Below, in pieces: positions 1 to 8,719 of a stretch of 64,000 nt of DNA (the first letter of the stretch is position 1; every line of letters begins with the position of its first letter). Under the pieces are notes generated by a model. That model did not search any database. It was not told the DNA's origin and saw only the letters and a list, made by a program, of their open reading frames with translations. The translations under genes and the position numbers were made by a program. The stretch covers positions 3,844,001-3,908,000 of the forward strand of contig NZ_CP017481.1 in the NCBI RefSeq assembly GCF_002307355.1, read 5' to 3'. Origin of the DNA: Pectobacterium polaris (lineage in GTDB: Bacteria > Pseudomonadota > Gammaproteobacteria > Enterobacterales > Enterobacteriaceae).

Positions 1-281
1 TCTGGTACGTTGTGCTGCCAAACATTGCCGCACTGCTGGTCTCCGAATTTACCCGCGCGCTGTCGATTGCCATTCTGGATATCGCCGCACTGGGCTTTCT
101 CGATTTGGGCGCGCAGCTGCCGACGACCGAATGGGGTGCCCTGCTTGGCAACTCGCTGGAGCTGGTTTATGCCGCACCGTGGACCGTGATGCTGCCCGGT
201 GCGGCTATTGCACTGAGCGTGTTAATCGTCAACCTGCTGGGCGACGGCATCCGCCGTGCGCTCGTCGCGGAAACGGAATAA
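1..281 (+). CDS. sapC: SapC, peptide ABC transporter permease (3' end only)
   Basis: This is the last ~92 residues of an inner-membrane permease; the start lies before the window and the stop is TAA at 279-281. Two hydrophobic stretches are visible, one from [13 protein letters not shown] and one around [19 protein letters not shown]. They are followed by the [12 protein letters not shown] tail usual at the end of DppC/SapC permeases. SapC is one of the two membrane subunits of the SapABCDF uptake system, linked in enterobacteria and plant pathogens to resistance against antimicrobial peptides. sapD starts 16 nt after the stop, so the genes are surely co-transcribed. The assignment rests mainly on the SapD and SapF sequences downstream. 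Confidence 0.9.
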   Translation, partial: WYVVLPNIAALLVSEFTRALSIAILDIAALGFLDLGAQLPTTEWGALLGNSLELVYAAPWTVMLPGAAIALSVLIVNLLGDGIRRALVAETE

Positions 282-297
282 GAGGCGACGACTCCCT

Positions 298-1290
298 ATG
301 CCATTACTTGATATCCGTAACCTGACGATTGAATTTCTGACCGCCGACGGCGCGGTAAAAGCTGTCGACCGCGTCAGTATGACGCTGAGCGAGGGTGAGA
401 TTCGCGGGCTGGTGGGCGAATCCGGCTCAGGTAAAAGCCTGATCGCCAAAGCCATCTGCGGGATCACCAAAGAAAACTGGCGCGTGACCGCCGATCGTTT
501 CCGCTTCGATGATATCGACCTGCTACAACTGTCGTCGCGCGAGCGGCGTAAGCTGGTCGGCCATAACGTCTCCATGATTTTCCAGGAGCCGCAATCCTGT
601 CTCGATCCGTCCGAAAGTGTGGGCCGTCAGCTGGTACAGGCGATTCCGGGTTGGACGTACAAAGGCCGCTGGTGGCAGCGATTTAACTGGCGCAAGCGCC
701 GCGCGATCGAACTGCTGCACCGCGTCGGGATTAAAGATCATAAAGACATCATGGGCAGCTACCCCTATGAGCTGAGCGACGGCGAGTGTCAGAAAGTGAT
801 GATTGCTATCGCGCTGGCAAACCAGCCGCGCCTGCTGATTGCCGATGAACCGACCAACGCGATGGAATCCACCACGCAGGCGCAGATTTTCCGCCTGCTG
901 TCGCGCCTGAACCAAAACAATAACACCACGATTCTGCTCATCAGCCATGACCTGCAAACCATGAGCAAATGGGCCGACCGGATCAACGTGCTCTATTGTG
1001 GGCAAACGGTGGAGAGCGCCACCTGTGAAGATTTGATCACCGCGCCGCACCATCCTTATACGCAGGCGCTGATTCGCGCAATGCCCGATTTCGGTCGTTC
1101 TCTGCCGCACAAAAGCCGGCTAAATACTCTGAACGGGGCGATCCCCTCGTTAGAGCACCTGCCGATTGGCTGCCGGCTCGGCCCGCGCTGCCCGTATTCA
1201 CAAAAACAGTGTATGCAAACGCCGCCGCTGCTTTCCGTTAAGAACCACTTATATGCCTGCCACTTCCCGCTCAACATGGAGGAACCGTGA
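298..1290 (+). CDS. sapD: SapD, peptide ABC transporter ATP-binding protein
   Basis: A 330-residue ATPase, the usual SapD length. The Walker A motif is GESGSGKS near residue 40 and Walker B is [13 protein letters not shown] near residue 180. The signature motif is degenerate (LSDGECQKV), as in other SapD proteins. The C-terminal part has the oligopeptide-transporter tail with cysteines ([15 protein letters not shown]). The ATG at 298 was chosen over an upstream in-frame start at 256 because it has an AGAGG-like site in front and gives the family length. With SapF it powers the SapBC permease at the cytoplasmic face of the inner membrane. The stop overlaps the sapF start by one base (TGATG), suggesting coupled translation. 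Confidence 0.95.
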   Translation: MPLLDIRNLTIEFLTADGAVKAVDRVSMTLSEGEIRGLVGESGSGKSLIAKAICGITKENWRVTADRFRFDDIDLLQLSSRERRKLVGHNVSMIFQEPQSCLDPSESVGRQLVQAIPGWTYKGRWWQRFNWRKRRAIELLHRVGIKDHKDIMGSYPYELSDGECQKVMIAIALANQPRLLIADEPTNAMESTTQAQIFRLLSRLNQNNNTTILLISHDLQTMSKWADRINVLYCGQTVESATCEDLITAPHHPYTQALIRAMPDFGRSLPHKSRLNTLNGAIPSLEHLPIGCRLGPRCPYSQKQCMQTPPLLSVKNHLYACHFPLNMEEP

Positions 1291-2105
1291 TGGTTGAGAT
1301 GCTGCTTGAAGCCCGCAACCTGACCAAGACGTTCCGCTATCGGACCGGGCTGTTCCGTCGTCAGCATGTTGAGGCGGTGAAATCCGTCAGCTTTACGCTG
1401 CGTGAACGGCAAACGCTCGCCATCATCGGCGAGAACGGATCGGGGAAATCAACGCTGGCTAAAATGCTGTCGGGCATGATCGCGCCGACGTCCGGCGAGC
1501 TGGTTATCGATGACCATCCACTGCACTACGGCGATTACCGCTACCGCAGCCAGCGCATCCGCATGATCTTTCAGGATGCGAGCAACGCGCTTAATCCGCG
1601 TCAGCGCATCGGGCAACTGCTGGATGTCCCGCTGCGGCTGAATACCGATCTCAGCGCTGAAGCGCGTGAAAGAGCGATTAATCAGGCGTTGCATCAGGTC
1701 GGGCTACGTCCCGATCACGCCTATTATTATCCGCATGCGCTCGCGCCGGGGCAAAAACAGCGCGTCGGTCTGGCGCGTGCGCTAATCCTGCAACCGAAAG
1801 TGATTGTCGCCGATGAGGCACTGGCGTCACTGGATATGTCTATGCGGTCACAGATTATCAATCTGATGCTGGAGTTACAGGAAAAGCACGGTATCTCTTA
1901 TATTTACGTGACGCAGCATCTGGGCATGATGAAACACATCAGCGACCAGATTCTGGTGATGCAGGCAGGCGAAGTGGTCGAACGCGGCAGTACCGCCGAT
2001 GTGTTGTCCGCCCCGCTCCATGACCTGACGAAACGTTTGATTGCCAGCCACTTCGGCGAAGCGCTCAGCGCCGACGCCTGGCGACGCGACGGCGCACAAC
2101 GTTAA
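1290..2105 (+). CDS. sapF: SapF, peptide ABC transporter ATP-binding protein
   Basis: A 271-residue ATPase, the second nucleotide-binding subunit of the Sap system. Walker A is GENGSGKS near residue 50 and Walker B is [12 protein letters not shown]. As in known SapF, the signature loop is [15 protein letters not shown] rather than LSGGQ. The start is the ATG at 1290 that overlaps the sapD stop, preceded by GGAGGA; a GTG three bases upstream is in frame but less well placed. The C-terminus ([15 protein letters not shown]) matches the family end. It closes the sap operon; a 193-nt gap separates it from fabI. Confidence 0.95.
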   Translation: MVEMLLEARNLTKTFRYRTGLFRRQHVEAVKSVSFTLRERQTLAIIGENGSGKSTLAKMLSGMIAPTSGELVIDDHPLHYGDYRYRSQRIRMIFQDASNALNPRQRIGQLLDVPLRLNTDLSAEARERAINQALHQVGLRPDHAYYYPHALAPGQKQRVGLARALILQPKVIVADEALASLDMSMRSQIINLMLELQEKHGISYIYVTQHLGMMKHISDQILVMQAGEVVERGSTADVLSAPLHDLTKRLIASHFGEALSADAWRRDGAQR

Positions 2106-2298
2106 TCTCCGCGCACCACGGCGGCATCCCCGCGACAGCCACAGGGCTGTGGAAAAAGGCGGATACTGCTCGGAGTACCCCTACCGTCCCCAACATGGTA
2201 GAATCGCGCGGTTTATTCATCTCGGTCGTCACTTGCCACGTATGTTTACGGGTACAGAGGTGGCGATCGCAGCAACAATGATCACAAGGATTACTGCT

Positions 2299-3087
2299 AT
2301 GGGTTTTCTTACCGGTAAGCGCATTCTGGTAACAGGTGTTGCCAGCAACCGTTCTATTGCCTACGGTATTGCACAAGCAATGCAGCGCGAAGGTGCCGAA
2401 CTGGCCTTCACGTATCAGAACGACAAATTGAAAGCACGCGTTGAAGGCTTTGCCAGCGAACTGGGTTCCAGCATCGTTCTGCCGTGTGATGTCGCTGAAG
2501 ATGCCAGCATCGAAGCACTGTTTACCGAACTGGCTAACGTATGGCCGAACTTTGATGGCTTCGTGCACTCCATTGCTTACGCACCGGGCGACCAACTGGA
2601 CGGTGACTACGTTGATGCCGTTACCCGTGAAGGTTTCAGCATTTCTCACGATATCAGCTCTTACAGCTTCGTCGCGATGGCGAAAGCCTGCCGTAAGATG
2701 CTGAACCCGAACTCTGCGCTGGTTACCCTGTCCTACCTGGGTGCTGAGCGTGCCATCCCTAACTACAACGTTATGGGTCTGGCAAAAGCGTCTCTGGAAG
2801 CAAACGTACGTTACATGGCGAACGCCATGGGTGCTCAGGGCGTGCGCGTTAACGCCATCTCTGCGGGCCCGATTCGTACACTGGCTGCATCCGGCATCAA
2901 AGACTTCAAGAAAATGCTGTCGCATTGCGAAGCCGTTACGCCAATCCGCCGTGTCGTTACCATTGAAGACGTGGGCAACTCTGCTGCGTTCCTGTGTTCC
3001 GATCTGGCTGCCGGTATCTCCGGTGAAGTTCTGCACGTTGACGGCGGTTTCAGCATCGCTGCAATGAACGAGCTGGAACTGAAATAA
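2299..3087 (+). CDS. fabI: FabI, NADH-dependent enoyl-ACP reductase
   Basis: A 262-residue short-chain dehydrogenase catalysing the last reduction of each fatty-acid elongation cycle in the cytosol. The N-terminal nucleotide-binding part reads [13 protein letters not shown] and the catalytic Tyr156/Lys163 lie in [12 protein letters not shown]. The ATG at 2299 gives exactly the E. coli length and has AAGGA eight bases upstream; the longer open frame from 2041 runs back into sapF and is not used. Residue 93, glycine in E. coli FabI and a known site of diazaborine and triclosan resistance changes, is alanine here (SIAYAPGDQ). The gene is likely transcribed alone, ending at the hairpin at 3096-3122. 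Confidence 0.97.
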   Translation: MGFLTGKRILVTGVASNRSIAYGIAQAMQREGAELAFTYQNDKLKARVEGFASELGSSIVLPCDVAEDASIEALFTELANVWPNFDGFVHSIAYAPGDQLDGDYVDAVTREGFSISHDISSYSFVAMAKACRKMLNPNSALVTLSYLGAERAIPNYNVMGLAKASLEANVRYMANAMGAQGVRVNAISAGPIRTLAASGIKDFKKMLSHCEAVTPIRRVVTIEDVGNSAAFLCSDLAAGISGEVLHVDGGFSIAAMNELELK

Positions 3088-3095
3088 GTCATCAA

Positions 3096-3127
3096 AAGTA
3101 GCCTATCTCGGATAGGCTACTTCTCTA
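3096..3127. terminator. Bidirectional terminator between fabI and the oxidoreductase gene
   Basis: A 12-bp perfect stem (AAGTAGCCTATC / GATAGGCTACTT) with a 3-base loop lies between two convergent genes. It is followed by a T/C-rich run on the plus strand and a short T run on the minus strand. Confidence 0.8.
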
Positions 3128-3679
3128 TTCTGCTATTTCTCTACTCATATTAATTATGCCCATTAGCTTTTGACTGTGAATTTCTGCTTTAGCTCTAATA
3201 TCTGATTCAGTATGGCCGGACACGGTTGAAGTATCATACAAAATGACAGGCTCTACATAGTGCATCTGAGAATACTCAGCCGACATTTTTATTGGCATTA
3301 ATAAACTGTCCATCAATGGGAAACCTTTTTCTTGTAAAAAATTACATTCCGGTTGACCAATGGTAAGGCTTGGCAACAGATACTTATTTTTAAGCTTATC
3401 GCCTTGTGAACCATAAGCAAATTGATAGGTAAAAACCTGATCAAACCATGCTTTTAGAATGGCTGGAATATTATACCAATACATAGGATATTGCAGAATA
3501 ATCAAGTCATGACGCAATAACGCTGCCTGTTCTTCTTTTTCATTAATTTTATAATCACTGTTTAATCGAAAAATATCACGTACTTCTAGTTCAGAAAGAC
3601 CATGTTGTAATTCAGTTACAATAGTACTATTTGCTATAGAATTCTCGATATCTGGATGTGCCAATATTATTAATGTCAT
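3125..3679 (-). CDS. Flavodoxin-fold NAD(P)H oxidoreductase (KefF/YwrO/MdaB-like)
   Basis: A 184-residue protein with the look of the Flavodoxin_2 family of quinone reductases. It begins MTLIILAHPD, a phosphate-binding strand-loop, and carries DLIILQYPMYWYNIPAILKAWFDQVF, the usual flavin-contact and active-site stretch of KefF and DT-diaphorase relatives, then the FAYGSQGDKLKNK region. Such proteins reduce quinones or other electrophiles by two electrons using FMN or FAD. A ribosome site (GGAGA) precedes the start. The gene is divergent from an HxlR regulator, an arrangement typical of quinone/electrophile-responsive pairs such as YodB- or QorR-controlled oxidoreductases. It is much richer in A+T than its neighbours, pointing to recent transfer. 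The substrate is unknown. Confidence 0.8.
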   Translation of the reverse strand: MTLIILAHPDIENSIANSTIVTELQHGLSELEVRDIFRLNSDYKINEKEEQAALLRHDLIILQYPMYWYNIPAILKAWFDQVFTYQFAYGSQGDKLKNKYLLPSLTIGQPECNFLQEKGFPLMDSLLMPIKMSAEYSQMHYVEPVILYDTSTVSGHTESDIRAKAEIHSQKLMGIINMSREIAE

Positions 3680-3703
3680 ACATTCTCCGTTAATAGCAAT
3701 CTA

Positions 3704-3720
3704 ACTATCAAAATGATAGT
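3704..3720. promoter_or_regulatory. Operator-like palindrome 1 (ACTATCA-N3-TGATAGT)
   Basis: A perfect inverted repeat with 7-base arms sits 24 bases upstream of the oxidoreductase start. Its core ACTATC/GATAGT recurs at 3761-3778 before the HxlR gene. The pairing of the same half-site with each divergent gene suggests the HxlR protein binds both. Confidence 0.65.
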
Positions 3721-3760
3721 GCTTGTGATAAATTAACCGTGTAGCTTTTAATTAGCAATA

Positions 3761-3778
3761 ACTATCAAGAAAGATAGT
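3761..3778. promoter_or_regulatory. Operator-like palindrome 2 (ACTATC-N6-GATAGT)
   Basis: An inverted repeat with 6-base arms lies 9 bases before the HxlR start codon and shares its half-site with the palindrome at 3704-3720. It overlaps the 5' leader of the regulator, so autoregulation is likely. Confidence 0.65.
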
Positions 3779-3787
3779 GGAGAAAAA

Positions 3788-4150
3788 ATGACAACAAAAG
3801 TCACTAAAAATGCGGATTGTAAGGTTTTTTTTAATGATAAAACCTATCCTTGCCCGGTTAGCATGGTGATGGATTTGATCGGTGGGAAATGGAAAGGCGT
3901 TATTCTCTATTACTTGAAAGATAGCAATAAAAGGTTCAGTGAATTGCGCAGAAACATCCCTCAAATCACTGAAATGACATTAAGCTTACAACTTAAAAAA
4001 CTCGAAATAGACGGACTTATCACGCGAGAAATTTTTGGTGAAAAACCGCCACTCAAAGTGGTTTACTCCCTATCCGAGTTCGGCCAATCATTTAAACCTG
4101 TGCTTGAGGCCATATCTCTATGGGCGAATAATGAAATAGTCGAAATTTAA
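3788..4150 (+). CDS. HxlR-family winged-helix regulator
   Basis: A 120-residue protein with the HxlR signature: CPVSMVMDLIGGKWKGVILYYL, then RFSELRRNIPQITEMTLSLQLKKLEIDGLITRE and the wing PPLKVVYSLSEFGQSF. It has Cys11 and Cys22; HxlR regulators such as YodB and QorR use an N-terminal cysteine to sense quinones, diamide or similar electrophiles, so a redox-sensing role is plausible. It is divergent from the flavodoxin-fold oxidoreductase and probably represses both genes through the ACTATC palindromes between them. Like its partner it is AT-rich and appears to belong to a small acquired cassette. The inducer cannot be told from sequence. Confidence 0.88.
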   Translation: MTTKVTKNADCKVFFNDKTYPCPVSMVMDLIGGKWKGVILYYLKDSNKRFSELRRNIPQITEMTLSLQLKKLEIDGLITREIFGEKPPLKVVYSLSEFGQSFKPVLEAISLWANNEIVEI

Positions 4151-4270
4151 TATTTTATATGGTGTATCGAGTAAGTAGGTTAATTCGTGAATAGACACCG
4201 TTCCTGAATATCAAAAAATAGTGCGTACAGTAATCAACACGCCATGTCGAATTTTGATAAAAATTAACCT

Positions 4271-5242
4271 TTACAAATTAGTCACAGAATAATCCTTATC
4301 CAGCAACTCAAACACATAATTCCGCTGCGAAGAGAAAATAATCTCTTTGGTCTTTGTCACAAAGATGGCTTCGATATCCGGCTGGTTTTGTAGAAAGTGA
4401 ATGCCGGCGCTGACGCCCATGCCATAGAGCAGCGTGGTGTAGATATCGCCGTCGAGAGAGTCGTTCGAGATAACCGTTACGCTGTGCAGTTCATTATCCA
4501 GCGGGTAACCCGTCCGGGGATCGATAATATGATGATAAATACGGTCGTCCACGGTAAAAAAACGTTCATAGACGCCGGATGTCACCACGGATTTGTTCTT
4601 CACTTTAATAATGCCCAACAGGCTATCGCGATCCGCGAAAGGCTTCTGCAACCCGACGCTCCATAGCCCTTGTTCATCCGTCAGCGCGCTGCCGATAGCC
4701 AGCACGTTTCCCCCCAGATTGATCAGCGCATCCTGAATCGCATGTTGATGCAGAACGTCCCGGACGATATCGGCGATATAGCCTTTCGCAATCGCGCCCA
4801 GATCGATCTCCATTCCCGCGCTTTCCAGCATCACGGCGCAGTCCTGCTCTCTGAGAATAATGCGCCCGGGATGCGTTAATGCCAGCGCCCGTTGTATCGA
4901 TTCGCTGTCAGGCACCGTGCTGCCGCTAAAACCGATTTTCCATAGTTTCACGACAGGACCAATCGCGACGTTAAAGCCGCTGTTTTCAATCAGACTCACC
5001 GCTTTGGCGCGTTTAATCAGCTCAAAGACAATTGGGCTCACCGAAACGTACGCTTTTCCCGCCGCGTGGTTGATGCTCATCACTTCCGACTGCACCCGAT
5101 TAACGGTTAGCAAGTCTTCAAGCTGCTTGATGCGCTGGAAAACTTGCCTGACAGCGATTTCATCATGGACAAACAGTTTGAGCAGAATGGGGCTGCCCAT
5201 CAGGTGAACAGAATAGACGTAAGCGTTATCGACAGAAGGCAT
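4271..5242 (-). CDS. ApbE-family FAD:protein FMN transferase
   Basis: A 323-residue ApbE-type flavin transferase. Family motifs are visible: GFNVAIGPVVKLWKIG, the GMEIDLGAIAKGYIAD core, ALINLGGNVLAIG, and near the C-terminus HHIIDPRTGYPLDNELHSVTVI with DGDIYTTLLYGMG. ApbE uses FAD and Mg to attach FMN through a phosphoester to threonine in a target FMN_bind domain. There is no signal peptide or lipobox, so this is a cytosolic form, unlike the periplasmic ApbE that serves Nqr and Rnf. It lies 119 nt downstream of a large flavoprotein gene containing an FMN_bind domain, which is its likely substrate. A GGAG site nine bases upstream supports the start at 5242. Confidence 0.9.
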   Translation of the reverse strand: MPSVDNAYVYSVHLMGSPILLKLFVHDEIAVRQVFQRIKQLEDLLTVNRVQSEVMSINHAAGKAYVSVSPIVFELIKRAKAVSLIENSGFNVAIGPVVKLWKIGFSGSTVPDSESIQRALALTHPGRIILREQDCAVMLESAGMEIDLGAIAKGYIADIVRDVLHQHAIQDALINLGGNVLAIGSALTDEQGLWSVGLQKPFADRDSLLGIIKVKNKSVVTSGVYERFFTVDDRIYHHIIDPRTGYPLDNELHSVTVISNDSLDGDIYTTLLYGMGVSAGIHFLQNQPDIEAIFVTKTKEIIFSSQRNYVFELLDKDYSVTNL

Positions 5243-5361
5243 ACGGTGACTCCCATGATCGAATGGCGGTACGGAAAGGAAACGGTCGGAAAATCGCGAG
5301 CGCCCGCCCTTTCAGACGCCCGCCATTAGCACTACGGTTCTATCACGTTCTTTTCTATCAC

Positions 5362-8250
5362 TTACTCGGCTACCAGCATCGGTTGATTTTCAGCCGTTTT
5401 CGCCGTGGTTTTTGACGTAGTTTTCGCAAACTTTGGCTTACGCGCTTTCGTCGGAAAAGCATCGGAACGACGCGGTGCCCGCGCATAGGCCGCCGCCTGA
5501 ATCCCCGCCTGAATCCCGAAGATAATGATATCCGCTACGGCGTTGCCGCCAATGCGATTCGCACCGTGAATACCACCAACTACTTCCCCTGCGGCATAAG
5601 CCCCGGAGATCGTCTCTTTATGGCGATTCAGTACTTCCGCTTTTTCATTAATAGTCACGCCGCCCATCGTATGATGCACGCCCGGCGCCACCTTAATCGC
5701 GTAGTACGGTGCCTGATTCAGCGGATCACGCATCCCCGTGGTACGGCCAAAATCTTCATCGTGTTTATCGGCAATAAAGGCATTGTAACGTTCGAACGTG
5801 GCGTGCAGCGCAGCTGGCGGCATGTTGAGCTTATCGGCCAGCTCAGCGACGCTGTCCGCGCTGACGGTCAGCCCTTGTGCGACATACTCTTCGACCGCCC
5901 GATTGCGGTTTCTGACCTGCTCGTCGAACAGGATGTACGCGTACTCTTCCGGCAGGTTGACGATGGCTGACGAGACGTTATCCCGCGTTTCCATTTCGTT
6001 AAAGAAACGCTTCCCACGCTGCGACACCAGAATAGCCCCGCCACCGCGAATGGATTCGGAGATCAGATAAGAGGTTGTCTGTTCAACCGTCGGATGGGTT
6101 TGAATTTCCCCCATGTCCACCGTATCCGCGCCGATCTGTTCCAGCAGGCGAATACCGCCGCCCGTAGCACCTTTGTGGTTGGTGGTGACGAAGCCTTTCA
6201 GGTCTGGGCGGTATGACTCCACCATCGCCTGATTGGCACTAAAACCGCCCGTGGCAACAATCACCGCTTTTGTCGCAATCAGGCTCTCTTCCTGATCATC
6301 ATTGACGACTCTGACGGCACTAACCTTGCCCTTCTCCTGCACAATTTCGGTTACCGACGTTTCCAGCAGCACCTCAATATTGTATTTATTGAGGTTCTTA
6401 ATCAGTCCGCTGACCAGATAGCCACCCACCGCTGCACCGTTGGCAGGGCGATGCGTTCTGTCAACGCTCATGCCGCCCGTCGTGGTAATGTCGCTCAGTT
6501 CAATGTCGTGCTGCGCCAGCCAGTTAATCGCGTCAGACGCATGATCGACGAAATATTGCACCAGCGCAGGATTGTTCTTCTGTTTGCCACTTTTCAGCGT
6601 TTCGTCATAGAACAGCGCCTGGCTATCTTCGATACCTTTATGTTGTTGGAAGACGGTTCCCGCCGCGTTCATACCAGCAGAGGCCTTGATAGTATTGCCA
6701 CCGATGACTGGCATCTTTTCAATGACGATAACGCGCGCGCCCTCTTCGCTGGCTTGAATCGCTGCCGCCAGCCCCGCGCCACCGCTGCCAATCACCACCA
6801 CATCCGCTTCACGACGCGCGTCTGGATTACCGCCGTCGGCAATAATGGCGTCTTTACTCGATTTCACCATCGCCTTGGTGACGGCCTTTTTAATCGCTTC
6901 ACTCTGCGCCGTTGCGCCCGTTACGGCATCAACATGGGGGCTATTGGTATCCAGAATGCGTTCGCGGATAATCTCAAAACTGATTTTCAGTGAATCATCA
7001 ATCTCGCTATTCTCCAGCGCAATATCGGCGACTCGATTCTGCTCAAAATGGATAGCAATTCGCAGCTCGCCACATTCATCCTGAACGTTTTCCTGATAAA
7101 TCCCGGATTTAAATTTTTTGCCGGTTAAATTCACGTCCCGAATCATGGCTTCAACTAATGAAAAACGCCACAGCGGTTCAGGGATCGTCAATGCTTCACG
7201 TTTATCGCTGGCAATATAAAGATCGAGTTTTTCCTGCTCGGCAATGCGATCTGTCCAGTCTGGATAAGCAATACAGGCTCTGCCGACGGCAATCAGGTCA
7301 TAACCATTTTCCAGCGCCGCATCCGCGTCTGCCTGATTGACAATATCCCCTACGCCAATAACCGGAATCGCGGCTAATGTCGCGGAACAGCGGGCAACAT
7401 ATTTCTTAATCAGCGGGGTCGGGTCGTTTGTTTCGATAATGGACGAGCGCAGAATATTGCCCATAGAGAAATGAACATAATCCAGCCCGCGCGCCGCTAA
7501 TTTTTCCAGCAGATAGAGAGAATCATCAAAATGAATGCCGGGTTCTTCGATTTCTTCCGGCGAGAAACGATAGCCGATGATGAACGAAGGATCGGCGTAT
7601 TTATCCGCGACCTCGTGGGTGATATCCAACACCGCCAGCGGGAAGGCCGCGCGTTTGTCACGGCTGCCGCCCCATTTATCTGAACGCTGGTTAGAGTGCG
7701 GAGAATAGAACTGTTGGATCAGGTAAGTGTTCGCACCGTGAATTTCCACGCCATCAAAACCCGCCTGAATGGCACGATGAACGGCATCGCCAAACTTGCC
7801 AATCATGGCCTCAACCTCGTCGCCCGACAGTGCAACCGGAACGATGGCACCCGCGCGCGGCGCGGCAATGGCGCTCGGAGCAACCGGCGTCGCGCCACCG
7901 ATAAAACGTGGTTCGACCATACGGCCGCCGTGATAAATTTGCAGGATCGCCGTCGAGCCTTTTTCTTTAATCGCCGTCGCAATTTTGGCCAGTCCGGCAA
8001 TTTTCTCGTCGTTATCTATCCCTATCGCACCGGGAAAAGCCAACCCTTTGTCATCAATAAAACAGCATTCCACAATCACGGTGCCGATGCTGCCAGCTCT
8101 GGCCTGATAATATTCCACCAGCTCTTTGGTCACACTCCCATCGTAAAACCCACTACAGGTGGTCATGGGAGCCATCAGTACCCGATTTTTCAGCGTCGCG
8201 CCGTTGGGGAGTGTAAAAGCGGCAAATAGATCATGGTGATTATTCTTCAT
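5362..8250 (-). CDS. Three-domain cytosolic NADH:fumarate reductase-like flavoprotein
   Basis: A 962-residue fusion. Residues 1-350 are an Old Yellow Enzyme-type NADH:flavin oxidoreductase barrel (APMTT, QIYHGGR, EIHGANTYLIQQFYSP, DLIAVGRACIAYPD). Residues ~375-465 are an FMN_bind domain with the flavinylation motif DAVTGATAQS (441-450). Residues ~480-925 are a fumarate reductase/succinate dehydrogenase-type FAD domain with GSGGAG (488-493), GKRFFNE (Arg748), HHTMGG (His859/860) and HGANRIGG (Arg899), matching the substrate-binding and proton-donor residues of soluble fumarate reductases. The C-terminal 40 residues are Lys/Thr/Ala-rich. This order matches the NADH:fumarate oxidoreductase described from Klebsiella, which needs ApbE; here apbE is directly downstream. 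Start at 8250 has GGAG eight bases upstream; the longer frame to 8361 lacks support. No signal peptide: cytosolic. Fumarate is inferred; urocanate or acrylate-type acceptors are not excluded. Confidence 0.88.
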   Translation of the reverse strand: MKNNHHDLFAAFTLPNGATLKNRVLMAPMTTCSGFYDGSVTKELVEYYQARAGSIGTVIVECCFIDDKGLAFPGAIGIDNDEKIAGLAKIATAIKEKGSTAILQIYHGGRMVEPRFIGGATPVAPSAIAAPRAGAIVPVALSGDEVEAMIGKFGDAVHRAIQAGFDGVEIHGANTYLIQQFYSPHSNQRSDKWGGSRDKRAAFPLAVLDITHEVADKYADPSFIIGYRFSPEEIEEPGIHFDDSLYLLEKLAARGLDYVHFSMGNILRSSIIETNDPTPLIKKYVARCSATLAAIPVIGVGDIVNQADADAALENGYDLIAVGRACIAYPDWTDRIAEQEKLDLYIASDKREALTIPEPLWRFSLVEAMIRDVNLTGKKFKSGIYQENVQDECGELRIAIHFEQNRVADIALENSEIDDSLKISFEIIRERILDTNSPHVDAVTGATAQSEAIKKAVTKAMVKSSKDAIIADGGNPDARREADVVVIGSGGAGLAAAIQASEEGARVIVIEKMPVIGGNTIKASAGMNAAGTVFQQHKGIEDSQALFYDETLKSGKQKNNPALVQYFVDHASDAINWLAQHDIELSDITTTGGMSVDRTHRPANGAAVGGYLVSGLIKNLNKYNIEVLLETSVTEIVQEKGKVSAVRVVNDDQEESLIATKAVIVATGGFSANQAMVESYRPDLKGFVTTNHKGATGGGIRLLEQIGADTVDMGEIQTHPTVEQTTSYLISESIRGGGAILVSQRGKRFFNEMETRDNVSSAIVNLPEEYAYILFDEQVRNRNRAVEEYVAQGLTVSADSVAELADKLNMPPAALHATFERYNAFIADKHDEDFGRTTGMRDPLNQAPYYAIKVAPGVHHTMGGVTINEKAEVLNRHKETISGAYAAGEVVGGIHGANRIGGNAVADIIIFGIQAGIQAAAYARAPRRSDAFPTKARKPKFAKTTSKTTAKTAENQPMLVAE

Positions 8251-8537
8251 AGCGAATACTCCACTTAAAATAAAAACTCTGTTCGCGAATGAATCAGAAG
8301 CCGCCATGTTTGTTTTTATTAATTTTTCTGGCTGATAATTTGCGAACTTATTACTTACCAAGTATCTATTTTTTTAACTGTTATAAAATCTTTTCTTACT
8401 ATTTAAACTATTTTGTAGATCCGATTTTATTAAGGGTATTCGCACAACTCTTTTTTATATTTAATATTCCATTCACTTTATTAACATCTCTTTATCCTGA
8501 AGATAACCAATCGGATATTATTTATATTCTGCATAAC
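8251..8537. other. AT-rich leader of the flavoprotein operon
   Basis: About 290 bases without a credible gene. It must hold the minus-strand promoter for the flavoprotein-apbE operon. I looked for a TTGAT-N4-ATCAA FNR site and did not find a convincing one. Confidence 0.5.
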
Positions 8538-8573
8538 AAAAAAAACGCCCCGGTAAACAATAATACCGAGGCG
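8538..8573 (-). terminator. Rho-independent terminator of the MFS-GH31 operon
   Basis: Read on the minus strand, a 10-bp stem (CGCCTCGGTA / TACCGGGGCG, one G-U pair) with an 8-base loop is followed by eight T. It lies beyond the ERIC element, so the operon transcript should include the whole ERIC sequence before stopping. Confidence 0.85.
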
Positions 8574-8576
8574 CAA

Positions 8577-8704
8577 TATACGCGTCATACTTCAAGCCGC
8601 AGGTGCGTTGGCTGCATTCGCTCACCCGAATCACTTACCTGAGTAAGCTCATCGGGATTCCCTCTTTTGGCCGCCTTCCTGCAACTCGAATTATTTAGCG
8701 TATA
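8577..8704 (-). repeat. ERIC element, copy A
   Basis: A ~127-bp enterobacterial repetitive intergenic consensus, bounded by TATA at both ends. On the minus strand it opens with CTAAATAATTCGAGTTGCAG and ends with CTTGAAGTATGACGCG. The central hairpin arms read CCCGATGAGCTTAC and GTAAGTGATTCGGG. It sits between the GH31 stop codon and the operon's terminator. Confidence 0.92.
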
Positions 8705-8719
8705 GAGAAATGGAGATGA

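Noticed and set aside
2041-2298. In-frame upstream extension of fabI
   Set aside because: It runs back into sapF, lacks a ribosome site and would add 86 residues not seen in FabI; the ATG at 2299 gives the exact family length.
5566-8229. Long plus-strand frames opposite the flavoprotein gene
   Set aside because: They are shadows of a high-G+C coding strand; the minus-strand protein has intact domains throughout.
8251-8361. Longer N-terminus for the fumarate reductase-like protein
   Set aside because: No ribosome site and no family similarity; GGAG precedes the ATG at 8250.
8251-8537. FNR or ArcA site for the fumarate reductase operon
   Set aside because: Searching by eye for TTGAT-N4-ATCAA and GTTAATTAA-like boxes gave only poor partial matches.
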